A DNA stretch of 43,110 nt from UBA4416 sp044340865 (GTDB lineage Bacteria > Bacteroidota > Bacteroidia > B-17B0 > Aurantibacillaceae): positions 1 through 43,110 of the forward strand of contig JBIISW010000005.1 in assembly GCA_044340865.1 (NCBI GenBank), in the 5' to 3' direction. Under the pieces are notes generated by a model. That model saw only the letters and a list, made by a program, of their open reading frames with translations. It was not told the DNA's origin and ran no database searches. The position numbers and the translations under genes are program-made. This document shows positions 16,768 to 25,560 of this stretch, one piece after another. Every line of letters begins with the position of its first letter. Position 1 is the stretch's first letter.

Positions 16768-18423
16768 TTAAAGTTTCAATAATTCTTTAGCATTCTTTAA
16801 TGCGGCTTCGGTTGGTTTACCCGAACTAAGCATTTTTGCGATTTCTTCGATACGCTCACTTTGTTGTAATACCTTAATGTGTGAAGTTGTTTTATCTGTT
16901 TGATCTGTTTTGTAAACAAATAAATGATTTTCTCCTTTGCTCGCCATTTGCGGCAAGTGCGTAATAACAATAACTTGAAGCGATGAACCCATCTGTTCGA
17001 GAATAACACCTATTTTATCTGCCACATCACCACTTACTCCAGTGTCAATTTCGTCAAACACGATGCTAGGCAATAACGTTCGCTCTGCTAATAATGATTT
17101 TAAACACAACATCAATCTTGAAAGTTCGCCACCAGAAGCTGCCTTTCCAATCTCTTTAAAATCCTGCCCTTTATTAGCAGAAAACAAAAATTCAATTTTA
17201 TCTAATCCATTGATTGTAAATTCTTCTAACTGTGAAATAGAAATGTGAAATTGTGCATGAGGCATAGATAAACTCGCTAACATGCTTTTTACTTGCGCTT
17301 CAATATCCGAAACAGATGCTTTTCTTTGTTTTGAAAGATTCTTGGCTAAACTTAAACATGAATCATATTGAACCGTTATCTCTTTTTTTACTTTTTCAAT
17401 GTGCGTTTCAATAGAAGAAAATTGCTGTAACTGATCTTCAAATGTATGCTTGATACCCAATAATTCCTCTTCTGTTTTGACTTGATGTTTTTTAAGTAAC
17501 TTATTTAATTTATCAAGTTGTGTATTCACAATTTCTAACTTTTCATTATCATACACCACATCATCTTCAGTTGCCATAATATCGGCATTGAGTTCTTTTA
17601 ATTCAATGCTTAACGAATGAATGCGCTCATGCAATTCATTAAACTGTGCGCCGTACTTTGAAATACTTTGTAAGCCTTGCTTAACTTGCGCCAATACAGA
17701 TAGCATATTTTCATCTCCACCATTAATGGCTTCGCTGGCCTTTACTAAATGTCCTTTTATAAATTCAGCATTTTCAAGGGCTTCACTTTCTGTTTCTAAG
17801 GATACTAATTCTCCTATTTTAATATTAGCTTCCTCTAATTCTGAAAATTGAAACTGAACGTAATCAAATTCTTTTTTAGCTTGTGTTTCCTTTTCAATGA
17901 GGACGGCTAATTGTTTTTTTAATTTTTGTAAACCAGCATACTCTATTTTGTATTGAGCGTAATCTGATTTTGTTTTAGCAAATGCATCCACTAACTCTAA
18001 TTGAAACTGATTTTCTTTCAATAAAATTGTTTCATGTTGAGAATGAATATCAATCAATTGTTCGCTCAACGCTTTTATAACAGTCAATGTAACAGGCGTG
18101 TCATTTACAAATGCCCTTGATTTTCCTTCAACCGTAATTTCTCTTCTAATGGTTGTTATGTCTTCGTAATCTAATTCGTTGGCATCGAAAAAAGAATTTA
18201 ATTGATAGGGCGCAATATGAAAGCGCGCTTCAATGATGCATTTCTTTTGCTTGTTATTTAGTACGTTCACATCAGCGCGATGCCCCAATGTTAAACCCAA
18301 TGCTCCTAATAAAATAGATTTACCAGCTCCTGTTTCGCCTGTAATAACAGTTAATCCGTTATTGAAGTGAATTTCTGTTTCTTCAATCAAGGCAAAATTT
18401 TGTATCCGTAAACTTTGTAACAT
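16768..18423 (-). CDS. recN: DNA repair protein RecN
   Basis: 551 residues, the usual RecN length. RecN is an SMC-like ATPase that acts early in double-strand break repair. The N-terminal start MLQSLRIQNFALIEE leads to the Walker A motif GETGAGKS at 29-36. A long coiled-coil arm fills the middle (about 150-370, many Lys/Glu/Leu heptads). The C-terminal half holds the ABC signature ASGGELSRLMLCLKSL and the Walker B segment SIVFDEIDTGVSGDVADKIG, then VITHLPQMAS. It is convergent with the small His-rich gene and divergent from rpoD with about 200 bases between. I saw no recognisable SOS box in that gap. Confidence 0.97.
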   Translation of the reverse strand: MLQSLRIQNFALIEETEIHFNNGLTVITGETGAGKSILLGALGLTLGHRADVNVLNNKQKKCIIEARFHIAPYQLNSFFDANELDYEDITTIRREITVEGKSRAFVNDTPVTLTVIKALSEQLIDIHSQHETILLKENQFQLELVDAFAKTKSDYAQYKIEYAGLQKLKKQLAVLIEKETQAKKEFDYVQFQFSELEEANIKIGELVSLETESEALENAEFIKGHLVKASEAINGGDENMLSVLAQVKQGLQSISKYGAQFNELHERIHSLSIELKELNADIMATEDDVVYDNEKLEIVNTQLDKLNKLLKKHQVKTEEELLGIKHTFEDQLQQFSSIETHIEKVKKEITVQYDSCLSLAKNLSKQRKASVSDIEAQVKSMLASLSMPHAQFHISISQLEEFTINGLDKIEFLFSANKGQDFKEIGKAASGGELSRLMLCLKSLLAERTLLPSIVFDEIDTGVSGDVADKIGVILEQMGSSLQVIVITHLPQMASKGENHLFVYKTDQTDKTTSHIKVLQQSERIEEIAKMLSSGKPTEAALKNAKELLKL

Positions 18424-18623
18424 AGATTATAAATATCGACAATTAAATAAGTTTAATGTTTTTGTTTTTGTTAAAAAGATAAGTGTTTTTTCAACAAAAC
18501 TTATTTTTCAAATTTTAACCAATAATTATACATTATGATTCAATCATTAAATATATATTTTCACCCAAAGGCCTGTAACTTTATGCTAAATCAATCGTAA
18601 TATTAGTATAATAATTAAAAAAG

Positions 18624-19487
18624 ATGAGGCAGCTAAAGATTATCAAACAAATTACCAATCGAGAAACAGCATCTCTTGATATGTATTTGCAAGACATTGG
18701 CAGAGTTGAATTAATTACTGCTGAAGAAGAAGTTGTACTAGCACAAAAAATTAAACAAGGCGACGAGATTGCTTTAGATAAATTAGTAAAAGCCAATCTT
18801 CGTTTTGTTGTTTCTGTTTCGAAGCAATATCAAAATCAAGGATTAAGCTTGCCCGATTTAATTAATGAAGGAAACATGGGATTGATTAAAGCAGCAAGAC
18901 GATTTGACGAAACGCGTGGTTTTAAATTTATATCGTATGCCGTGTGGTGGATTAGACAAAGTATTTTACAAGCCTTAGCTGAACAATCGCGCGTAGTGAG
19001 GTTACCCTTAAATAAAATTGGTGCCATTAATAAAATTAATAAAACCTTTGCTTTACTAGAACAGCAATTAGAAAGAGAGCCAATACCAGAAGAGATTTCT
19101 GAAATGATTGATATGTCGCCAGCTGATATCAGAGAATCGATGAGAAGCCAAGGCAGACACGTGAGCATGGATGCTCCCATTGGAAACTTAGAGGACGCAG
19201 GCAGTATGTATGATTTAATGGCGAATGGAAATAGCTCGCCAGATAATGATTTACTGCTTGAAAGTTTACGAAAAGAGATTGACCGTTCTTTAGCAGGATT
19301 AACGCCCAGAGAAATGGATGTATTGAAACTGTATTTTGGATTAAACGGAAGCCATCCACATTCATTAGAAGAAATTGGCGAAAAATTTGAATTAACCAGA
19401 GAAAGAGTAAGGCAAATAAAAGAAAAAGCAGTGCGCCGCTTAAAACACTCCTCACGAAGTAAATTATTAGCGGGCTATTTAGGATAA
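18624..19487 (+). CDS. rpoD: Primary sigma factor RpoD (SigA), short Bacteroidota form
   Basis: 287 residues. The family in this phylum is short because region 1.1 is missing, and the typical start MRQLKIIKQITNRE is present. Region 1.2 has SLDMYLQDIGRVELIT, region 2 has NLRFVVSVSKQYQNQG and the -10-reading helix FISYAVWWIRQSILQAL, and region 4 ends with SLEEIGEKFELTRERVRQIK. It recognises the TAnnTTTG/TTG promoters seen in this window. The gene has its own terminator and is divergent from recN. The linker before region 4 (SPDNDLLLESLRKEIDRSL) is as in relatives. Confidence 0.97.
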   Translation: MRQLKIIKQITNRETASLDMYLQDIGRVELITAEEEVVLAQKIKQGDEIALDKLVKANLRFVVSVSKQYQNQGLSLPDLINEGNMGLIKAARRFDETRGFKFISYAVWWIRQSILQALAEQSRVVRLPLNKIGAINKINKTFALLEQQLEREPIPEEISEMIDMSPADIRESMRSQGRHVSMDAPIGNLEDAGSMYDLMANGNSSPDNDLLLESLRKEIDRSLAGLTPREMDVLKLYFGLNGSHPHSLEEIGEKFELTRERVRQIKEKAVRRLKHSSRSKLLAGYLG

Positions 19488-19516
19488 CAGTTTTGTTTAG
19501 TGTGTAAGTTGAGTGG

Positions 19517-19553
19517 AAACGGGGGCTTTGTGTTTAGGGCCTCCGTTTTTTTT
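19517..19553 (+). terminator. Intrinsic terminator after rpoD
   Basis: AAACGGGGGC (19517-19526) pairs with GCCTCCGTTT (19539-19548, one G-T wobble) over a 12-base loop and is followed by a run of T. It lies 30 bases after the rpoD stop. Confidence 0.85.
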
Positions 19554-19681
19554 ATGCCACATTATTGAAGAAAATATTAATATAACGGTTTAGGGCTTTG
19601 TGGGATACTAAAAAAATTAATGTTTTGATTTTAGAGTACAAGCCATTAAAAGAAATGTAATTCTAATTGTTTTTTGTGAAC

Positions 19682-20152
19682 TTAATCTTTAAATAACTTC
19701 ACTTTGCAGTCATAAAACTTATCGATAATTAATACCAAACAAGACTGAGATTCAAAGGTTTGTTGATTGCCTTCTTCTTGTTTATAATACAATTTAATTT
19801 CTCGATTATCTTTTATAAGGCGATTAACGGTTAAGGTTGTTTGTTTAAACGAACTGCTTGGAATAATTGCTATAACGTATTGTTTCGAAAAATCAATGGA
19901 GGTTGGAAATCCATCTGTGCCCATTGTCGTAGCTGTTCCAAAAATATGTTCAAAGTCCTCGCGTGTTGTTATTTTTGGGTTTTTTAGTGATCCTACAGCG
20001 TAAGTGTTTTTTACAAAATAATGTTTGGCTTCGGTATAAGGTACATTTGTAATATTGGATTGAACAATAGTGGTGTTTTGTTTATACACTTTAATACATG
20101 CACTAAAATAAAATAGAGACAAACAACAGGCGATGGAAATTTTACTTTTCAT
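19682..20152 (-). CDS. Predicted lipoprotein, unknown function
   Basis: 156 residues. The N-terminus is a lipoprotein signal: two lysines, a hydrophobic stretch and the lipobox FSAC with Cys19 as the lipidation site. The mature part (IKVYKQNTTIVQ onward) has no domain I recognise; it contains several beta-prone segments (QYVIAIIPSSS, EIKLYYKQEEG, CLVLIIDKFYDCKVKLF). It should sit in the outer or inner membrane facing the periplasm. It is monocistronic or the last gene after the DUF1330 gene, which ends 77 bases upstream; no terminator separates them clearly. Confidence 0.7.
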   Translation of the reverse strand: MKSKISIACCLSLFYFSACIKVYKQNTTIVQSNITNVPYTEAKHYFVKNTYAVGSLKNPKITTREDFEHIFGTATTMGTDGFPTSIDFSKQYVIAIIPSSSFKQTTLTVNRLIKDNREIKLYYKQEEGNQQTFESQSCLVLIIDKFYDCKVKLFKD

Positions 20153-20229
20153 GTTGAGATAAGATAGCTAAAAAAATTGTAATGATTCAACTAACTAACA
20201 GTTAGGTGCATTGAAAATAAGAAAAGCGA

Positions 20230-20538
20230 TTAGTTTTCGCAAATAATATAGTCCACCATTTTAGTGTAAGCCTTTTCACGCAATTCATTCAACGCATTAA
20301 ACTCTTCGCTTGCCATCATGTCTTTGATTGATTGCACATTTGGAAACGTAAAAATGGCTGTTGTTTGGATGCCACTATTTCCCATTATCTGCTCGATTGT
20401 GCGGTAGCGACCTACATTAACTGCACCATACAAATTAAAAACGCCTGCAATTTGAAATACATAAGAATTATAACTGAACACGTCATTCGGGTTAGGAATA
20501 GCAGTCACAATTAAATATATGTTAGTATCTGACTTCAC
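20230..20538 (-). CDS. DUF1330-like dimeric alpha-beta barrel protein
   Basis: 102 residues starting at a GTG at 20538; no ATG lies near enough to keep the first strand (DTNIYLIVTAIPNP). The sequence fits the DUF1330 type of ferredoxin-like dimeric barrel: strand, helix (YNSYVFQIAGVFNLYG), then FTFPNVQSIKDMMASEEFNALNELREKA, the conserved 'FP..e....m..SeEy..l...R' helix seen in the family. Function is unknown; structural relatives include small monooxygenases. It follows the DUF3050 gene by 70 bases on the same strand. Confidence 0.7.
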   Translation of the reverse strand: MKSDTNIYLIVTAIPNPNDVFSYNSYVFQIAGVFNLYGAVNVGRYRTIEQIMGNSGIQTTAIFTFPNVQSIKDMMASEEFNALNELREKAYTKMVDYIICEN

Positions 20539-20608
20539 AATCCGTTTTTTTATAAGGCAACTAAATTAGAATAATTTAATTATAAAAAAAACGAGAAGGG
20601 CTAATTAT

Positions 20609-21385
20609 TTACTTTTTTGAGGTCAAATGGTCAAAAACGCCGTCCCAAAGTTTAATTCGTTTTTGTAAAGAAAGAATGGTTGCCTCTTCAGCCTCTTTCC
20701 AAAATTGCTCATTTTCGCCACACAAGTTAGCGGTCATTTGTAAAGCTAGGTGACTGTGATGATCCCCATCCACTTCAATGTGTCGTTCTAAATAATACTT
20801 AAAAACAGAAATATCATTCGGGAAGTTTTTATGAATGTCGCTAATAATCGACATAAACATGCCTGGAATTAAATCTTCACGACCAAAGGTAAATATAGCA
20901 GACTGCAAATATTCTTTTTTGCTATTAATAATTTGAAACGTAAATTCCACAAATTCTCTGGCTTCTTTAGGAATGTCGGCTTTAGTAAATGCTACATCAA
21001 AATCGTTTGTTTCTTTTAATATTGAAATAAATGATTCGATTTGTTTTGTGTCGGCTCCGCATTGCTTCATGGCATCAACATACAATTCGAAATGGCTTTT
21101 TCTATTCCCATCTAAATCCACATCAGCTTCTTCGCCAACAACTATCTCATTAATCAAATGCCTTGTTTCAGCATTGCCTTTAGGAAACCAAGGCGCAGTC
21201 GTACACGTTAAATTTGTTTGCAATGTTTTAAGCAACGACATAAAATCCCAAACGGCATAAATATGATATTGCATAAAAATTTTTAAATCATCCACATTTT
21301 TAATCATAGAATACACTTTGTGATTCATGATTTGTTGCCTAAGTGGTTCTATGTTTAATTTTAATCTTTCGATGTGAGTGTTCAT
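20609..21385 (-). CDS. DUF3050 protein, predicted heme-oxygenase-like fold
   Basis: 258 residues, entirely helical in appearance and full length for DUF3050. I see HIYAVWDFMSLLKTLQ (His41) in the first core helices, ETRHLINEIVVGEEADVD (Glu80 and Glu85) in the next, and RHIEVDGDHHSHL with His202, Asp206 and His209. The His-x3-Asp-x2-His spacing is the one used for metal ligands in heme-oxygenase-like diiron oxidases such as the chlamydial CADD protein. From this I infer a possible nonheme iron enzyme; no substrate can be named. Neighbours are glmS upstream and a DUF1330 gene downstream, neither suggesting a pathway. Confidence 0.8.
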   Translation of the reverse strand: MNTHIERLKLNIEPLRQQIMNHKVYSMIKNVDDLKIFMQYHIYAVWDFMSLLKTLQTNLTCTTAPWFPKGNAETRHLINEIVVGEEADVDLDGNRKSHFELYVDAMKQCGADTKQIESFISILKETNDFDVAFTKADIPKEAREFVEFTFQIINSKKEYLQSAIFTFGREDLIPGMFMSIISDIHKNFPNDISVFKYYLERHIEVDGDHHSHLALQMTANLCGENEQFWKEAEEATILSLQKRIKLWDGVFDHLTSKK

Positions 21386-21435
21386 ATGAGAAAAGTAATT
21401 CTGTTTTTATTTCATCATACTCTTGATATGACACT

Positions 21436-21463
21436 TTAAAAACAAACAACCATAAAAATGGTT
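21436..21463 (-). terminator. Probable terminator after glmS
   Basis: On the minus strand AACCAT and ATGGTT (21463-21458 with 21453-21448) form a 6-bp stem with a TTTT loop, followed by GTTTGTTTTT. It lies about 30 bases after the glmS stop. The stem is short, so strength is uncertain. Confidence 0.45.
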
Positions 21464-21491
21464 TAAAAGTAAATTGATAAAAAATAATTCG

Positions 21492-23339
21492 TTATTCCAC
21501 CGTTACACTCTTTGCTAAATTACGCGGTTGGTCTACATTACAGCCACGCATCACTGCAATGTGATACGATAATAATTGCCAAGGAATAACAGAAACTAAT
21601 GGCACTAACGATTCATCGGTTTCAGGAATTTCTATGACATAATCTGCAATGTTTTTTACTTCTGTATCGCCAGATGTAACAATAGCAATGATTTGTCCTT
21701 TACGTGCTTTTACTTCTTGAATATTACTGACTACTTTTTCGTAGTTAGGCCCTTTAGTTGCAATTACAAACACTGGCATATGGTCGTCAATTAAAGCGAT
21801 AGGCCCGTGCTTCATCTCTGCGGCAGGATATCCTTCTGCATGAATGTATGATATTTCTTTTAATTTTAAGGCGCCTTCTAAAGCCACAGGAAATGAATAA
21901 CCTCTTCCTAAATACAAGGCATTTGTACTGTCTTTATATTTTTCAGCAATAAGTTTAATAGTATCATTTAATTTTAAAACGGCTTCTATTTTTTGAGGAA
22001 TAGCTTCCATTTCGTATAATAGCTGACGGTAGCGGCTTTCCGCTAATGTGCCTTTTGCTTTTGCAACATGCAATGCCATTAAGGTTAACACAGTTACTTG
22101 AGCAGTAAATGCTTTTGTGGATGCTACGCCAATTTCTGGTCCGGCATGTGTATACGAACCAGCGTGTGTAGCTCTTGCAATTGAAGAACCAACTACATTA
22201 CAAACACCAAAAATAATGGCTCCCTTTGATTTCGCTAATTCAATAGCTGCCAATGTATCAGCGGTTTCACCACTTTGCGAAATAGCAATGACTACATCAT
22301 CCGGATAAATAACAGGATTTCGATATCTAAATTCAGAAGCGTATTCCACTTCTACCGGAATGCGCGCATATTCTTCAAATAAATATTCGGCCACCATGCC
22401 AGCGTGCCATGATGTGCCACAAGCGATGATAATAATTCTTTTTGCTTTAATAAATTTAGTTTCATGCTCTTCGATACCACCCATTTTTAAATGGCCAGTT
22501 GCCGAATTTAATCGCCCACGCATGCTATCAAAAATAGAACGAGGTTGCTCATAAATTTCTTTCAACATAAAATGATCGTAGCCACCTTTTTCAATCGCCT
22601 CTAATTCCATCTCTAACTCTTGAACATACGGTGTAATTTCTTTATCACGAATCGTGCGAATTTTTAATTCTTCACCTCTTCTAATAATAGCAACGTGTTC
22701 ATCTTCGATGTATACTACATTTTTAGTATACTCTACAATTGGTGAAGCATCAGATGCAATAAAAAATTCATCATTGCCAACACCAATAACCATTGGACTT
22801 CCTTTTTTTGCAGCGATTAATGTATCAGGATCGTTTTTATCTAAAATAACAATGGCGTAAGCCCCATTTACTTGCTGCAATGCAGCCATCACAGCATGAC
22901 CTAACTTCATGTCTTTTTCGTGAGTGCGAATGTCTTCAATCAAATGAATAAGAACTTCTGTATCGGTTTGTGAAAGGAATTGATGTCCTCTTTTTTGTAA
23001 ACGTTCTTTGATGACAGCATAATTTTCGATGATGCCATTATGAATAATCACTAACTCTTTTGTTTGAGAATAATGCGGATGTGAGTTCACGTCATTAGGC
23101 TCTCCATGAGTTGCCCAGCGCGTATGTCCAATGCCAATTGTGCCAGTTAAATCTTTTCCTTTTGAATAGTCTAGTAAATCAGAAACCTTTCCCTTTTTTT
23201 TATAGACGTTTAATTCTTGCTTTGGGTTTAATAATGCTACACCAGCACTATCGTACCCACGGTATTCTAAACGTTGTAATCCTTTAATAATAATAGGAAA
23301 AGCCTCGCGATTCCCAATATATCCTACAATTCCACACAT
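21492..23339 (-). CDS. glmS: Glutamine--fructose-6-phosphate aminotransferase (isomerizing)
   Basis: 615 residues, the normal length. It makes glucosamine-6-phosphate from fructose-6-phosphate and glutamine, the first step to UDP-GlcNAc for peptidoglycan and lipopolysaccharide. The N-terminal nucleophile domain begins MCGIVGYIGN with catalytic Cys2 and contains GHTRWATHGEPND. Two SIS sugar isomerase domains follow: IACGTSWHAGMVAEYLFEE, ISQSGETADTLAA, then ALYLGRGYSFPVALEGALK. The C-terminus ends with CNVDQPRNLAKSVTVE, the conserved DxPRNLAKSVTVE tail. No glmS ribozyme-like structure is expected outside Firmicutes and none is evident upstream. Confidence 0.98.
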   Translation of the reverse strand: MCGIVGYIGNREAFPIIIKGLQRLEYRGYDSAGVALLNPKQELNVYKKKGKVSDLLDYSKGKDLTGTIGIGHTRWATHGEPNDVNSHPHYSQTKELVIIHNGIIENYAVIKERLQKRGHQFLSQTDTEVLIHLIEDIRTHEKDMKLGHAVMAALQQVNGAYAIVILDKNDPDTLIAAKKGSPMVIGVGNDEFFIASDASPIVEYTKNVVYIEDEHVAIIRRGEELKIRTIRDKEITPYVQELEMELEAIEKGGYDHFMLKEIYEQPRSIFDSMRGRLNSATGHLKMGGIEEHETKFIKAKRIIIIACGTSWHAGMVAEYLFEEYARIPVEVEYASEFRYRNPVIYPDDVVIAISQSGETADTLAAIELAKSKGAIIFGVCNVVGSSIARATHAGSYTHAGPEIGVASTKAFTAQVTVLTLMALHVAKAKGTLAESRYRQLLYEMEAIPQKIEAVLKLNDTIKLIAEKYKDSTNALYLGRGYSFPVALEGALKLKEISYIHAEGYPAAEMKHGPIALIDDHMPVFVIATKGPNYEKVVSNIQEVKARKGQIIAIVTSGDTEVKNIADYVIEIPETDESLVPLVSVIPWQLLSYHIAVMRGCNVDQPRNLAKSVTVE

Positions 23340-23467
23340 AAAAACTCTTTTTAAAATTAGGCTAAGATAACATATTTTTTACAACCTGTAATAGAAATTA
23401 AACCATAAAAAAGGCAATTATACCTCAAAAAGTGATTCCTGTTGAAAAGACCATTGACTCAAATTTT

Positions 23468-24373
23468 CTATTTACACACCTGTTCAAGTGCTGATTTCAA
23501 ATCGGGGTATTTTAAAACGAAACCTTGTTTCAGCAACCTATCATTGCTCACCCTCGATCCTTCTAAAATAACATTTGCCATTTCACCATACATCCATTTT
23601 AAAATTGATGCTGGAATTAAGGGCATAAAAAAAGGTCGATGTAGCGCACGTGCCAACTGTTTTGAAAAAGAAAAATTAGTAGCATGTTCGGTTGCTACTG
23701 CATTATAAATGCCATTATAAGCAGGATTAAAAAGCATTTCACAAAAAAGAGAAACTAAATCATCGATGTGAATCCAAGGCATAAATTGCTCACCAGTACC
23801 AACACCTGAGCCTAAGCCCATTTTAAAAATTGGGAGTAACTTTTTTAACGCGCCTCCATCCTTAGCTAACACCACGCTGATTCGTGCGATAGTTTGTCTA
23901 TCAGAAAACCCTTCAAAATCATCGTAAGCGTTCTCCCACTCAATACACGTATCAGAAATGAAATCATCTAGTCCTAAATCATTTTCTGTATAAATGCGAG
24001 AGGAAGTTCGCGCAGAATAAATACCAACAGCACTTGCTCCCACAAATGACTTCAACCGTATATTTCTTTTTTGTAAAACAGACAAAACTAATTCCGCTGA
24101 TTTTACACGCGTGTCTAAAATTTCTTTCCTGCGTTCGCGTGTCCATTTTTTATCGGCAATACCACAGCCTGCTAAATGTATAATGTGCTCTACTCCATCA
24201 AATGCTTTTTCATCAATAGTTGATTTTTCAACATCCCATAAAAAATAATTGATTGAATCACTCTTAATAATCGTTCGCGATAATACAGAAACCTGATGCC
24301 CATCTTCCATTAATTTTTTACATAATGCTGCTCCAATTAATCCTGTTCCTCCTGTAATTAAAATTTTTGCCAT
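23468..24373 (-). CDS. TIGR01777-type SDR oxidoreductase (YfcH-like)
   Basis: 301 residues, the usual length. The N-terminus has the extended-SDR nucleotide loop ITGGTGLIGAALCKKL, then HIIHLAGCGIADKKWT and the family motif RRKEILDTRVKSAELVL. The substrate half contains VGIYSAR and MPWIHIDDLVSLFCEML. The C-terminal 45 residues match the DUF1731 tail (MPLIPASILKWMYGEMANVILEGSRV). Members are annotated as NAD(P)-dependent epimerase-like proteins of unknown substrate. The gene lies 128 bases upstream of glmS on the same strand and is divergent from the ferredoxin set. Confidence 0.92.
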   Translation of the reverse strand: MAKILITGGTGLIGAALCKKLMEDGHQVSVLSRTIIKSDSINYFLWDVEKSTIDEKAFDGVEHIIHLAGCGIADKKWTRERRKEILDTRVKSAELVLSVLQKRNIRLKSFVGASAVGIYSARTSSRIYTENDLGLDDFISDTCIEWENAYDDFEGFSDRQTIARISVVLAKDGGALKKLLPIFKMGLGSGVGTGEQFMPWIHIDDLVSLFCEMLFNPAYNGIYNAVATEHATNFSFSKQLARALHRPFFMPLIPASILKWMYGEMANVILEGSRVSNDRLLKQGFVLKYPDLKSALEQVCK

Positions 24374-24399
24374 AGCTTACCGTTCTTATACTATCTTTA
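24367..24399 (+). promoter_or_regulatory. Possible promoter of the ferredoxin set
   Basis: TTG at 24367-24369 is followed after 22 bases by TATCTTTA (24392-24399), one mismatch from TAnnTTTG. It lies 40 bases before the ferredoxin start. The -33 box overlaps the start region of the divergent epimerase gene. Confidence 0.35.
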
Positions 24400-24439
24400 C
24401 AATCAATAGAAGATTTTGTTTAAAATTACACATAATAAA

Positions 24440-24760
24440 ATGAATGCTATTTTTGATATCCATATTTTTGTTTGCAACAACGAACGATCGTCCATTGAAA
24501 AAAAGAGTTGTGGCGAACAACATGGACTAAATTTGATTGCTGAATTTAAGGCGCAATTAAACGCGCATAAGTTACCATTAAAAATTAGAACACAAAAATC
24601 AGGCTGTTTAGGCATCTGTCAATTTGGTCCCACCATTGCGATTTATCCTGAAGGAATATTTTATGTTGGCGTGCAGCTAGAAGATGTAAAAGAAATAGTT
24701 GAATCACATATCATCAACAAAACAATAGTAGAGCGTTTAGTTTTAAATCATGGAAATTGA
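24440..24760 (+). CDS. Thioredoxin-like [2Fe-2S] ferredoxin
   Basis: 106 residues from the ATG at 24440; an in-frame TTG 24 bases upstream adds residues unlike the family start, so I prefer the ATG. The four cysteines are Cys12 and Cys24, then Cys56 and Cys60 in SGCLGIC, the C-x11-C...C-x3-C pattern of the thioredoxin-fold [2Fe-2S] ferredoxins. The following stretch GPTIAIYPEGIFYVGVQLEDVKEIV is the conserved C-terminal half. It likely serves as a small cytoplasmic electron carrier; its partner is unknown. Its 3' end overlaps the next gene by 11 bases, implying translational coupling. Confidence 0.85.
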   Translation: MNAIFDIHIFVCNNERSSIEKKSCGEQHGLNLIAEFKAQLNAHKLPLKIRTQKSGCLGICQFGPTIAIYPEGIFYVGVQLEDVKEIVESHIINKTIVERLVLNHGN

Positions 24761-25088
24761 TATTCGAGATTTAGAAAAGCCCAGCTTGTTTGATAAATTT
24801 AAAGTTCAAACCTACAAAGACTATGAATTGTCGGGCGTTTTAGAATACTTGCCAATTATGAAAAGCCATCATTTCCATGACTTAAAACATGAATTTCATC
24901 AATCGATTTTGAAATTAGAATTATCTCATGCCTTAAAAAATTTACTGTATCGCATTGATTTAACAGAATTACAGATTAAAAAAGCATGTGCTAATAGTCC
25001 TGAAATGCATTTACAAGAAGTGCTGGCAGAGTTAATGATTAAACGCATTTTGCAAAAAGTTGTATTAAAAGAATTATATTCAAACTAA
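24750..25088 (+). CDS. Conserved-looking small helical protein, unknown
   Basis: 112 residues, predicted all-helical, soluble and rich in His, Leu and Lys (MKSHHFHDLKHEFH). No known domain or motif is recognised. The start ATG lies within the last codons of the ferredoxin gene and the stop is one base before the GNAT start, so it belongs to a three-gene translationally linked set. That packing makes it a real gene. Its role is probably tied to the ferredoxin, but this is inference from position only. Confidence 0.7.
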   Translation: MEIDIRDLEKPSLFDKFKVQTYKDYELSGVLEYLPIMKSHHFHDLKHEFHQSILKLELSHALKNLLYRIDLTELQIKKACANSPEMHLQEVLAELMIKRILQKVVLKELYSN

Positions 25089-25089
25089 C

Positions 25090-25557
25090 ATGAGTGTCAT
25101 TATTAGAAAAGGTTTGCCTGAGGATATTGCTAACGCATTACATTTAGTAAAAGAATTAGCTGCATTCGAACTAGCACCAAACGAAGTGGAAGTAACGATT
25201 GAGGAAATGATTCAGTGGGGATTTGGCGCTGATAAGTTGTTTGATTTTTTCGTGGCAGAAAAAAATAACACCATTATAGGTATAGCCCTTTATTACTACA
25301 AATACAGCACCTGGAAAGGAAAGTGTTTATTTTTAGAAGATATTATTGTCACTGAAAATGAGCGCGGACAAGGCATCGGCAAACTGCTTTTCAACGAAGT
25401 GATTAAAGTTGCTAAAGAAGAAAAAGTGAGACGTATGGAATGGCAAGTATTAGATTGGAATAAAGCTGCCATAAATTTTTACAAAACTTACCATGCAAAC
25501 TTAGATGGAGAATGGATTAATTGTAAATTAACTGATTTTGATTTAAAAAAAATTTAG
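25090..25557 (+). CDS. GNAT family N-acetyltransferase
   Basis: 155 residues with the GNAT fold: N-terminal IRKGLPEDIANALHLVKELA, a central sheet (IIGIALYYYKYSTWKGK, LEDIIVTENERGQGIGKLL) with the acetyl-CoA loop RGQGIGK, and the C-terminal QVLDWNKAAINFYKTYHA helix. Family members transfer acetyl groups from acetyl-CoA to amines; the FFVAEKNNTIIG...YSTWKGK region resembles diamine/polyamine-type (SAT-like) acetyltransferases, so an amine substrate is possible. The gene starts one base after the previous stop, and its 3' end meets the guanylate kinase stop with only 3 bases between. Confidence 0.88.
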   Translation: MSVIIRKGLPEDIANALHLVKELAAFELAPNEVEVTIEEMIQWGFGADKLFDFFVAEKNNTIIGIALYYYKYSTWKGKCLFLEDIIVTENERGQGIGKLLFNEVIKVAKEEKVRRMEWQVLDWNKAAINFYKTYHANLDGEWINCKLTDFDLKKI

Positions 25558-25560
25558 AAA

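Noticed and set aside
18461..18520. Imperfect inverted repeat between recN and rpoD
   Set aside because: Built from A and T runs around AAGTGTTTT and AAAACTT; it lies between divergent genes, so it is not a terminator, and the match is poor enough to be chance.
24416..24439. TTG start upstream of the ferredoxin ATG
   Set aside because: It adds eight residues not typical of the family, and the ATG start gives the usual first strand.
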